Of a stretch of DNA of 13,133 nucleotides, positions 6,609-13,114 are shown piece after piece. The number at the start of each line of letters is the position of its first letter. Positions within the stretch are counted from its first letter, which is position 1. Source of the DNA: JASGDB01 sp049841315 (GTDB lineage: Bacteria > Bacteroidota > Bacteroidia > Flavobacteriales > Weeksellaceae); assembly GCA_049841315.1 (NCBI GenBank), contig JASGDB010000098.1, positions 1 to 13,133 on the forward strand. The letters are read 5' to 3'. The notes below the pieces were generated by a model. The model was not told the origin of the DNA. It was given only the letters and a program-made list of their open reading frames with translations, and ran no database searches. The translations under genes were made by a program, and so were the position numbers.

Positions 6609-8027
6609 ATGAAACCACAACTCTCAAACACCAATAAAAAAACATACTCCCAAATCCTCTCCTTTTTCACAGAAGAAAATTGGAAAAAAAACAAAAAGAA
6701 TTTCCATAAAAACACTGAGAATTTTTTCAGCGGAAAAAAGGGAGAAACCTTTGTCATCACAACCGAAAAATCCGTTCAATATCTGATTGGTTTGGGAGAA
6801 AATATTCAGAATTTTGAAATTCAGAAAACGGCGAATGATTTTTCACAAAAAAATAAAAAAAACTTACAGCCCGTTCCTACAAAAATTGAGGCGGAAAATT
6901 TCAGCGAAAGTCATTTAGAATCACTTGTCAAAGGACTTTTTTTGGGGACATATCAATATCCGTTCAAACCGGAACACCCTTTCTGGAATGAAAAATTTGA
7001 ACTCCATATCGAAAACTCCACAGCGGAAAAACTGACTGAAATTTCACAGAAAACACTCGCTCTCTGCAACGGACAATTTTCTGCAATGGACTGGCTGAAC
7101 AAACCCGCCAATTTCAAAAAAACAAATGATGTTTCCGCTTTTCTGAAAGACATTTCCCAAAAATACAAATTCAAATACACGGCTTTCAACAGAAAAGAAT
7201 GTGAAAAATTAGGATTAGGTGCTTTCGTTTCCGTGAATCAGGGCAGTTCGATGGATTGTGCTTTCACGATTCTCGAATATAAAAGTTCTGTAAAAAATGC
7301 AAAAACCGTCGGTCTGGTCGGGAAATGCGTTTTGTTTGACACCGGCGGAATTTCCCTGAAAAATTCGGACAATATGCACTATATGAAATCCGATATGGGA
7401 GGAGCAACTGCCGTTATCGGAACGTTGATTGCCGCAGCAGAACAGAAACTTCCCGTAAATATTGTCGCGATTTTACCAATTACCGACAACGCCATTTCCG
7501 AAAAAGCCTATCTTCCGAGTGATGTGATTACCGCTTACAACGGAAAAACCATTGAAGTTCTGAACACCGATGCAGAAGGCAGAATGACGCTTGCAGACGG
7601 ACTTTCCTATCTTTCAAAAAATTATAAAACCGACGTTTTGATTGATTTGGCAACTTTGACGGGAAGTGCCGTGAGAATGTTCGGAGATACGTGCGGAGCA
7701 ATGTTTTCCAATAATGAAAATCTGAAAAATTCACTGATAAAATCCGCTGATGAAACCAATCAAAGATTGTGGAATCTTCCGCTTTGGGGCATTTGGAAAA
7801 ACGACATCAATTCCGATGTTGCCGATTTTAAAAATATTTCAATGAAACCGATTGGCGACTGCATTGTTGCTGCAAAATTTTTGGAGCAATTCATTGAAAA
7901 CCACCCAAATTGGGCGCATCTCGACATTGCCGGAGTTGCCTTTGGAAACGTAAATTATGCCAAAGAAAAAGCCGCAACAGGATACGGCGTTCAGCTTTTG
8001 TTAAATTTTCTTAAAAATATCGGATAA
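6609..8027 (+). CDS. M17 family leucyl aminopeptidase
   Basis: This 472-residue cytosolic two-metal aminopeptidase would remove N-terminal residues from peptides. The C-terminal catalytic domain (about 165-472) has the full M17 signature: Lys239 and Asp244 in GKCVLFDTGG, catalytic Lys251, Asp262 in MKSDMGG, and Asp321, Glu323 and Arg325 in NTDAEGRMTLADG, matching the metal and catalytic residues of E. coli PepA. The N-terminal domain is divergent, Lys/Asn/Phe-rich and shorter than in PepA (503 residues in E. coli). Cys240 stands where many relatives have Gly, beside a metal ligand. No signal peptide is visible. It faces the same way as the ligase operon but is separated by 140 A+T-rich bases, so co-transcription is uncertain. 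A role in supplying amino acids or trimming the operon's peptide product is only a guess. Confidence 0.93.
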   Translation: MKPQLSNTNKKTYSQILSFFTEENWKKNKKNFHKNTENFFSGKKGETFVITTEKSVQYLIGLGENIQNFEIQKTANDFSQKNKKNLQPVPTKIEAENFSESHLESLVKGLFLGTYQYPFKPEHPFWNEKFELHIENSTAEKLTEISQKTLALCNGQFSAMDWLNKPANFKKTNDVSAFLKDISQKYKFKYTAFNRKECEKLGLGAFVSVNQGSSMDCAFTILEYKSSVKNAKTVGLVGKCVLFDTGGISLKNSDNMHYMKSDMGGATAVIGTLIAAAEQKLPVNIVAILPITDNAISEKAYLPSDVITAYNGKTIEVLNTDAEGRMTLADGLSYLSKNYKTDVLIDLATLTGSAVRMFGDTCGAMFSNNENLKNSLIKSADETNQRLWNLPLWGIWKNDINSDVADFKNISMKPIGDCIVAAKFLEQFIENHPNWAHLDIAGVAFGNVNYAKEKAATGYGVQLLLNFLKNIG

Positions 8028-8167
8028 AAATTAGTTTTTTAAAAAATTTCTCTGTATAATTGAATTTGAATTTTCAAATCCGAATTAAAATTAAAAAATC
8101 AGTATTGATTATTTAACAAAAATTTTAATTCTTTTTTGAAAATTTATCAATTCTTAAAAATCGTTAT
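8028..8167. other. A+T-rich intergenic spacer
   Basis: These 140 bases are almost pure A/T. They contain a short palindrome ATTTGAA/TTCAAAT (8064-8070, 8073-8079) and a TATAAT-like hexamer just upstream of it, but no convincing TAnnTTTG promoter or terminator. A promoter for the downstream ligase operon is likely but cannot be pinpointed. Confidence 0.4.
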
Positions 8168-9376
8168 ATGGAGGAGAAAACTATAGTATGCATTTCTTGT
8201 TATTATAAAGGATACGATTTTATGGACGAGATGAAACGTCTCGGCAATAAAGTTATTTTAATCACATCCGAAAACCTAAAGGAGAAAAACTGGCCGTGGC
8301 ACGCTGTTGACGAGGTATTTTATATGCCGGAAGTTGCCCCGTCCGTCTGGAATCTCGACCATCTTGTGCAAGGTTTTTCCCACCTGATGACCACGAGAAA
8401 AGTCGATGCAGTCGTTGCCCTCGATGACTATGATGTGGAAAAAGCGGCACTCATCCGCGAAACATTCCGTATTCCCGGAATGGGACAAACCACGCACCGC
8501 TATTTCCGCGACAAACTGGCAATGCGCCAACAGGCAAAAGATACAGGAATCAGCGTTCCGGAATTTACCTCAGTTTTCAATAATGATGTGATTCGGGAAT
8601 TTATCGAAAAAATTCCTGCACCTTGGGTTCTCAAACCCCGTTCCGAAGCCTCTGCAAGCGGAATAAAAAAAATACATTCCGAAAGCGAGCTTTGGGAAGC
8701 AGTCAATAATCTGGGAGATGAAAGACATCTTTTTCTTTTGGAAAGTTTCAAACCCGGCGATGTGTATCACGTTGATTCTTTGGTATATAACAAAGAAATC
8801 GTTTTTACCTGCTGTTCAAAATATCTCGCTCCGCCGATGAAAGTTTCCCACGAAGGAGGCGTTTTCCGAACCAAAACTTTGAACCGTTATTCTGAAGAAT
8901 TCATTGCCTTAAATGAAATCAACACTTCAGTTCTGCATAATTTCGGACTAAAAAATGGAGCAACGCACAGTGAATATATCAGAGGTGAAGACGGAAAATA
9001 TTATTTTCTGGAAACTTCATCGCGTGTTGGCGGTGCGCACATTCCCGACCTTGTGGAAGCGGCAACAGGAGTCAATATCTGGAGAGAATGGGCACGTCTG
9101 GAAACCGCTCTGCTCCGAAATCAGCCTTATACAGTAGAAAAACCAACCGGATTTTTTGCAGGACTTATCATCGCTCTGGCAAAAGAACTTCATCCCGATA
9201 CATCAGGGTATGAATGTGAAGAAATTTACCAGTTTCTCCCGATTGACAACCACATCGGAATCGTCTACAAGTCCGATAATGAAGCCAATATACAGGAACG
9301 TTTGGACGAAGCCGCACAAAAAATCACGGAAAACATCCTCAATATCATTCCGCCGAAAGAAAAACCGACATCGTGA
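8168..9376 (+). CDS. ATP-grasp ligase A (carbamoyl-phosphate-synthase-like fold)
   Basis: This 402-residue ATP-grasp enzyme would activate a carboxylate as an acyl phosphate and join it to an amine or thiol. An N-terminal Rossmann-like pre-ATP domain (about 1-110) is followed by the ATP-binding part: Lys115 in RDKLAMR, Lys156 in WVLKPRSEASASGIKKI with its small-residue loop, and the LLESFKPGDVYHVDSLV segment. The metal-site strand is THSEYIRG...YYFLETSSRVGG with Glu269 and Glu282. The usual E-x-N-x-R motif reads E-T-S-S-R, so the metal-ligand Asn is replaced by Ser284. The C-terminal 80 residues resemble the lid domain of carboxylase-like ATP-grasps. It is the first gene of the five-gene cluster. 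The substrate is unknown. The start at 8168 lacks a Shine-Dalgarno sequence. Confidence 0.88.
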   Translation: MEEKTIVCISCYYKGYDFMDEMKRLGNKVILITSENLKEKNWPWHAVDEVFYMPEVAPSVWNLDHLVQGFSHLMTTRKVDAVVALDDYDVEKAALIRETFRIPGMGQTTHRYFRDKLAMRQQAKDTGISVPEFTSVFNNDVIREFIEKIPAPWVLKPRSEASASGIKKIHSESELWEAVNNLGDERHLFLLESFKPGDVYHVDSLVYNKEIVFTCCSKYLAPPMKVSHEGGVFRTKTLNRYSEEFIALNEINTSVLHNFGLKNGATHSEYIRGEDGKYYFLETSSRVGGAHIPDLVEAATGVNIWREWARLETALLRNQPYTVEKPTGFFAGLIIALAKELHPDTSGYECEEIYQFLPIDNHIGIVYKSDNEANIQERLDEAAQKITENILNIIPPKEKPTS

Positions 9377-9401
9377 AGAGTTGGGAAATTGGAAATTTGA
9401 C

Positions 9402-9449
9402 TGGGAGAATTTGAGATTTGGAGAATGGGAGAATTTGGGACTTGGAGAA
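9402..9449 (+). repeat. 24-bp tandem duplication
   Basis: Two adjacent 24-bp copies, 9402-9425 and 9426-9449, each begin TGGGAGAATTTG and differ at only two positions (A/G at 9414/9438 and T/C at 9417/9441). A weaker related stretch precedes them at about 9381-9401. The block lies in the spacer between ATP-grasp A and the esterase and is not coding on either neighbour's frame. Confidence 0.85.
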
Positions 9450-9451
9450 TT

Positions 9452-9507
9452 CCCCTCCTTTGGAGGGGTGGCAAAATTTTCTGAGAGAAAATTTTGACGG
9501 GGTGGTT
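9452..9507 (+). repeat. Double-palindrome dispersed repeat element
   Basis: Two hairpins follow each other: CCCCTCC/GGAGGGG (9452-9458, 9462-9468; loop TTT) and CAAAATTTTCT/AGAAAATTTTG (9472-9482, 9486-9496; loop GAG). Each is followed by GGGGTGG (9465-9471 and 9499-9505). From memory this CCCCTCCTTTGGAGGGGTGG layout recurs in many Flavobacteriia genomes as a REP-like repeat; that has not been checked here. It could act as an mRNA stabiliser or partial terminator within the operon. Confidence 0.75.
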
Positions 9508-9508
9508 A

Positions 9509-9557
9509 ACTTGAAACCTGAAACTTTGAACTTGAAACTTTAAACCTTGAACTTTAA
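9509..9557 (+). repeat. Heptamer tandem array (7 copies of ACYTKRA-type unit)
   Basis: Seven consecutive 7-bp units fill 9509-9557 without interruption. Examples are ACTTGAA, ACCTGAA, ACTTTGA and ACTTTAA. The array ends five bases before the esterase ATG, so it forms its whole translation-initiation region. Slippage in such an array could change spacing upstream of the start. Confidence 0.85.
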
Positions 9558-9562
9558 AAATT

Positions 9563-10276
9563 ATGCCAAAAATAGAACACACCGATTATTATTCGCACAT
9601 TCTCGGAATGAGCCTGAAAGTGGAAGTTACCGGACATTTCGGTTATCCGATTATTATGTTTCCGACTTCGCAGGGTTCTTATACGCAGAATCACGATTTT
9701 TACCTGAACGACAGCATCAACTGGTTTGTGGAACAGGGAATTGTAAAATTATACAACATCCAGACGATTGACCAATGGAGTTTTTACGACAAAGGAATTC
9801 ATCCTGCGGACAGAATCCGGAATTATGAATTGTGGGTGCAGTTCATCCGTCAGGAATATATTCCGTATATTCAGAAACTGCATCAGACTCACAGAGTTGC
9901 ATTGGCAGGAGCAAGTTTCGGAGGCTATCACGCTGCCAATCTTGCGTTTCGTTTTCCGGATTTGGTTTCGCATCTTTTCTGCCTTTCCGGAGCGTTTTCC
10001 ATCAGGAATTTTATGGACGGATATAATGACGAACTCGTCTATTTCAACTGTCCCCGCGAATTTGTACCGAATGATGAAGCCTTTAAATACAAACATATGC
10101 ACATTGTTCTCAGCACTTCCGATGAAGACATCTGCCTCGAACAAACCCGTGAAATGGCAAGAATCCTGGATGCAAAAGGAATCAACAACTGGTACGACGA
10201 AAGAAAATGGATTAATCACGACTGGCCGCTTTGGAGGATGGTTTTTCCGATGTTTGTCGGAAAGTTATTCGGTTAA
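9563..10276 (+). CDS. Alpha/beta-hydrolase esterase (COG4947-like)
   Basis: This 237-residue serine hydrolase has the nucleophile elbow GASFGG with Ser118, a candidate acid at Asp187 or Asp189 in STSDEDICL, and a candidate catalytic His219 in INHDWPLWR near the C-terminus. It fits the small putative-esterase family that recurs beside ATP-grasp genes. No signal peptide is seen, so it is probably cytosolic. Lying between two ligases, it could hydrolyse an ester, thioester or amide intermediate, or proofread the ligases' products. The ATG at 9563 is the first plausible start, directly after the heptamer array; the stop at 10274-10276 is five bases from the next repeat array. The substrate is unknown. 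Confidence 0.85.
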   Translation: MPKIEHTDYYSHILGMSLKVEVTGHFGYPIIMFPTSQGSYTQNHDFYLNDSINWFVEQGIVKLYNIQTIDQWSFYDKGIHPADRIRNYELWVQFIRQEYIPYIQKLHQTHRVALAGASFGGYHAANLAFRFPDLVSHLFCLSGAFSIRNFMDGYNDELVYFNCPREFVPNDEAFKYKHMHIVLSTSDEDICLEQTREMARILDAKGINNWYDERKWINHDWPLWRMVFPMFVGKLFG

Positions 10277-10281
10277 ATGGA

Positions 10282-10369
10282 GTTTGAAGTGGTTTGATTT
10301 GGTTTGATGTAGTTTGAAAAATAATCTGTTGAAATTTAAACTTTCAAATAATGTCAAATTAATTCAAAC
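10282..10369 (+). repeat. Inverted 10-bp arrays upstream of the four-helix-bundle gene
   Basis: Four consecutive decamers of form GTTTGANNNN occupy 10282-10321. After a short gap, three TCAAA cores in the opposite orientation sit at exact 10-bp steps (10344, 10354, 10364). The strict 10-bp period is one DNA helical turn. The two halves can pair locally. The first array can also pair with the inverted array behind the gene, including the perfect 16-mer GTTTGATTTGGTTTGA at 10292-10307. Confidence 0.9.
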
Positions 10370-10384
10370 AAAAAAATCAAAACT

Positions 10385-10777
10385 ATGGCAACGATAACAC
10401 GCTTTGAAGATTTGGAAATATGGCAACTTGCAAGACAATTCAGTAAAGAAATATGCAGACTAGCAGAAAGAGAAATTTTCAAAAAAGATTACAAACTGAA
10501 AATGCAGATAAAAGGAAGTGCAGGCTCTGCAATGGACAATATTGCGGAAGGTTTTGAAAGAGAAGGGAATGGAGAATTCAAACAATTTCTGTACATCAGC
10601 AAAGGTTCAGCCGGAGAAACAAGGTCTCAATTGTACAGAGCATTTGACAATAATTTTATAGAGGAGAATGAATTTAATCAATTAAAAACAAAAGCGGAAT
10701 ATTTGAGTGTTAAAATCAAAAATTTTATCAATTATCTCGAAACCACCGAAATAAAAGGTAGAAAGTATAAGAAATAA
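10385..10777 (+). CDS. Four-helix-bundle protein (23S rRNA intervening-sequence family)
   Basis: This 130-residue all-helical protein matches the S23/IVS four-helix-bundle family: FEDLEIWQLAR at 7-17, SAMDNIAEGFERE at 48-60, and FLYISKGSAGETRSQL at 68-83, with a lysine-rich tail. Members are encoded inside 23S rRNA intervening sequences in some bacteria, stand alone in Bacteroidetes, and include the Avd accessory protein of diversity-generating retroelements, a basic pentamer that binds RNA and reverse transcriptase. No reverse transcriptase or variable repeat is present here. The gene interrupts the ligase operon and has an inverted array of 10-bp repeats on each side, which suggests a separate insertion. 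The start at 10385 (MATITRF) fits family length. Its function is unknown. Confidence 0.88.
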   Translation: MATITRFEDLEIWQLARQFSKEICRLAEREIFKKDYKLKMQIKGSAGSAMDNIAEGFEREGNGEFKQFLYISKGSAGETRSQLYRAFDNNFIEENEFNQLKTKAEYLSVKIKNFINYLETTEIKGRKYKK

Positions 10778-10780
10778 ATC

Positions 10781-10830
10781 CAAATCAAACAATCTCAAAC
10801 CAAATCAAACAACATCAAACTATTTCAAAC
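10781..10830 (-). repeat. Five-unit 10-bp array downstream of the four-helix-bundle gene
   Basis: Five back-to-back decamers of form NNNNTCAAAC fill 10781-10830, the reverse complement of the upstream GTTTGANNNN array. TCAAACCAAATCAAAC at 10795-10810 is the exact complement of 10292-10307. The array begins three bases after the stop codon and ends 14 bases before the ATP-grasp B start. In RNA it could close a long interrupted stem around the whole gene. Confidence 0.92.
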
Positions 10831-10844
10831 TAAAAATATATACT

Positions 10845-11798
10845 ATGGCAAAAAAAGTAGGAATTTTATTCGGTATGGAGGACACATTTCCGTGGGCTTT
10901 CATTGATAAAGTAAATGAACTTGGAAACGGCGAAATCGTTGCAGAACCTGTTTCCATTGACAAACTGGAACAAGGTGCAGATTACGGTTATGCCGTGATT
11001 ATCGACAGAATTTCGCAGGATGTTCCTTTTTACAGAGCGTATCTGAAAAACGCCGCTCTGAACGGAACCTACGTCATCAACAATCCTTTCTGGTGGAGTG
11101 CGGACGAAAAATTTTTCAACAACGCTCTGATGACGAAACTCGGAATTCCGCTTCCGAAAACCGTACTGCTTCCCTCACACGAAAGACCGGAAAATACTAC
11201 GGAAACTTCTTTCAGAAACCTGAAATTTCCGCACGATTGGGATTACATTTTCAATTACATCGGATTTCCGGCTTATATGAAACCTCACGACGGAGGCGGT
11301 TGGAGAAATGTATATCGTGTAGAAAGTCCCGAAGATATGTGGGCAAAACACGCAGAAACCGAGCAACTCGTGATGATGGTTCAGGAAGAAATCGTGTTTC
11401 AGGATTATTACAGAGTGTATTGTTTAGGCAAAAAATATGTACATATAATGCCTTATGAACCGAGAAATCCTCATCATTTAAGATATGCCACGACTCACAA
11501 AACCGAAGGAGAAGAACTGAAAAAACTTTTGAAACAAATCGAAGAACTTACCATTAAAATGAACGAAGCATTAGGCTACGATTTCAATACGGTGGAATTT
11601 GCGGTAAGAGACGGCATTCCTTATGCGATTGATTTCTGTAATCCTGCTCCGGATGCGGACAGAAATTCCGTAGGAGAAGAAAATTTCGCGTGGATTGTAG
11701 AACACGCCGCAAAATTAGCGGTAGAAAAAGCAAAAGAATACGTTCCCGGAAAAGCCAATATTTCGTGGGGGAAATTCGTGAAAGATTCTGCGAAATAA
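10845..11798 (+). CDS. ATP-grasp ligase B (RimK/Ddl-like)
   Basis: This 317-residue protein is predicted to be an ATP-dependent carboxylate-amine ligase. The central ATP-grasp domain shows Lys89 in ADEKFFNN, then FPAYMKPHDGGGWRNV with Lys146 and a glycine-rich phosphate loop at 150-152. The metal ligands appear intact: Glu251 in NTVEFAVRDG, then Asp263 and Asn266 in YAIDFCNPAPD. It is not a copy of ATP-grasp A, as the two share only fold-level motifs. Unlike ligase A, its metal triad is canonical. It lies just upstream of the GCS2-type ligase with a 71-bp gap. The start at 10845 (MAKKVGILFG) begins the first Rossmann strand, so no upstream extension is needed. The substrate is unknown. Confidence 0.88.
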   Translation: MAKKVGILFGMEDTFPWAFIDKVNELGNGEIVAEPVSIDKLEQGADYGYAVIIDRISQDVPFYRAYLKNAALNGTYVINNPFWWSADEKFFNNALMTKLGIPLPKTVLLPSHERPENTTETSFRNLKFPHDWDYIFNYIGFPAYMKPHDGGGWRNVYRVESPEDMWAKHAETEQLVMMVQEEIVFQDYYRVYCLGKKYVHIMPYEPRNPHHLRYATTHKTEGEELKKLLKQIEELTIKMNEALGYDFNTVEFAVRDGIPYAIDFCNPAPDADRNSVGEENFAWIVEHAAKLAVEKAKEYVPGKANISWGKFVKDSAK

Positions 11799-11810
11799 TA
11801 ATTTAAATAA

Positions 11811-11843
11811 AATCCTTCAAGGTTTCAGAAACCTTGAAGGATT
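11811..11843. repeat. Perfect intercistronic hairpin
   Basis: AATCCTTCAAGGTTT (11811-11825) pairs with AAACCTTGAAGGATT (11829-11843), a perfect 15-bp stem with a CAG loop, 12 bp after the ATP-grasp B stop. No T tract follows, so it is unlikely to be a strong terminator. It is more likely a dispersed palindromic repeat or an mRNA-processing or stabilising element that sets different levels of the two genes. Confidence 0.85.
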
Positions 11844-11869
11844 CAATAAAAGCACAAATACAACACATT

Positions 11870-12979
11870 ATGGAACATAAATTTACATTAGGTGTAGAGG
11901 AAGAATACCAGATTATTGATGCCGAATCACGGGATTTGGTTTCGCACGTTTCCAAAATCATCGAAGGCGGAAAAGCCACTCTCGAAGAACATCTGAAACA
12001 CGAAATGCACGAATCCGTTGTGGAAATGGAAACCGGAATCTGCAACAATATTCGGGAAGTAAGAGATGAATTGTATTCTCTGCGGAAAAGGCTCATCAAA
12101 ACCGCTCACGACCAGAATCTGCGTGTTTCCGGAGGCGGAACGCATCCTTTTTCCAGATGGCAGGACAATACCATTACCAAGCAAGACCGTTACGACAAAA
12201 TCGTGGGAGATTTGGGAGATGTGGCACGTTCCAATCTGATTTTCGGGCTGCACGTTCACGTAGGGATTCCGGACAGAGAAGAAGGCGTGAGAATCCAAAA
12301 CGTGATGCGCTATTTTCTTCCGCATATTTATGCGCTTTCCACCAATTCGCCTTTCTGGGTTGGAAGACAAACCGGATTTAAGTCTTACCGTCAGGAAGTT
12401 TTCGTGAAATTCCCGAGAACGGGAATTCCGAGTTATTTTTCCAGCGCGGCGGAATTTGATGCGTATGTAAACCTGATGATTAAGACCGGAACGATTGACA
12501 ATGCCAAAAAAATCTGGTGGGATTTGCGTGTTCATCCGTTTTATCCGACCATCGAATTCCGGATTTGCGATATGCCGCTTCGTGTGGACGAAACCGTTTG
12601 TCTTGCCGCAATTATGCAGGCTTTAACGGCGAAAATCTATAAACTTCATCAGCAGAATCTCAGTTTCAGAAGTTACCGCAGATTATTGCTGAACGAAAAC
12701 AAATGGCGTGCTTCCAAAGATGGAATCCACGCTCATCTGATTGATTTCGGGAAAGAGGAAAGCGTACCTTATGAAAATCTTCTGAAAGAACTTTTGGAAT
12801 TTATCGACGACGTTGTAGATGAACTCGGAAGCCGGAAAGAAGTGGAATATGCCTGGGAAATTATGAAAAACGGAACCGGAGCAGACCGCCAGTTGAAAGT
12901 TTTTGAAGAAACCGGGGATTTGAAAAAAGTAGTGGATTATATGATTGCGGAAACGGAGTATGGGATTGTGAAGGAGTAA
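11870..12979 (+). CDS. Carboxylate-amine ligase, GCS2/YbdK family
   Basis: This 369-residue enzyme has the glutamate-cysteine-ligase type 2 fold. Visible family motifs are GVEEEYQ at 8-14, VVEMETGIC at 50-58, THPFSRW at 91-97, GLHVHVG at 126-132 and WWDLRVHPFYPTIEFRICD at 216-234, which carry the metal and substrate acids of the active site. Family members such as E. coli YbdK couple a gamma- or alpha-carboxylate to an amine or thiol with ATP, with weak glutamate-cysteine ligase activity. The frame is open to a TTG at 11834, but that start lies inside the hairpin and the family begins at MEHKFTLGVEEE, so 11870 is chosen. As the last gene of the cluster it is the third ligase, which argues for stepwise building of a short peptide or amide. 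The real substrate is unknown. Confidence 0.93.
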   Translation: MEHKFTLGVEEEYQIIDAESRDLVSHVSKIIEGGKATLEEHLKHEMHESVVEMETGICNNIREVRDELYSLRKRLIKTAHDQNLRVSGGGTHPFSRWQDNTITKQDRYDKIVGDLGDVARSNLIFGLHVHVGIPDREEGVRIQNVMRYFLPHIYALSTNSPFWVGRQTGFKSYRQEVFVKFPRTGIPSYFSSAAEFDAYVNLMIKTGTIDNAKKIWWDLRVHPFYPTIEFRICDMPLRVDETVCLAAIMQALTAKIYKLHQQNLSFRSYRRLLLNENKWRASKDGIHAHLIDFGKEESVPYENLLKELLEFIDDVVDELGSRKEVEYAWEIMKNGTGADRQLKVFEETGDLKKVVDYMIAETEYGIVKE

Positions 12980-13075
12980 AATTTTGAATCCGGTTTTCAT
13001 ACTATTTAGTCGCTCATTAAAATAACACAATTAATTAACAATCAATAAAATAAGTTAAAAAACACTTGTTTTATA

Positions 13076-13114
13076 TTGCAAGATTTCGCATCTTAGAGCC
13101 TTAAAACCTTGCAA
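13076..13114. repeat. Near-perfect inverted repeat at the right edge
   Basis: TTGCAAGATTT (13076-13086) and AAACCTTGCAA (13104-13114) are inverted copies with one mismatch in 11. It lies in the 154-bp non-coding tail after the last gene. An ATG follows at 13118-13120 with the codons for MLGKK before the window ends. The repeat could be an operator for that gene, or the end of an insertion sequence; neither can be decided here. Confidence 0.45.

Noticed and set aside
9156..9497. Plus-strand open frame of 113 codons overlapping the end of ATP-grasp A
   Set aside because: It is out of frame with the clear ATP-grasp gene and ends in the tandem repeat; no domain is visible.
10385..10777. Diversity-generating retroelement, because the protein is Avd-like
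   Set aside because: No reverse transcriptase, template repeat or variable repeat is present in the window; only the general four-helix-bundle family can be claimed.
11834..11869. TTG start adding 12 residues to the GCS2-type ligase
   Set aside because: The start would lie in the hairpin stem, and the family N-terminus begins at MEHKFTLGVEEE.
8168..12979. Antiphage defence role for the ligase operon because it lies next to CRISPR-Cas
   Set aside because: The enzymes look metabolic, the cluster is separated by tracrRNA terminators and the aminopeptidase gene, and nothing else links it to defence.
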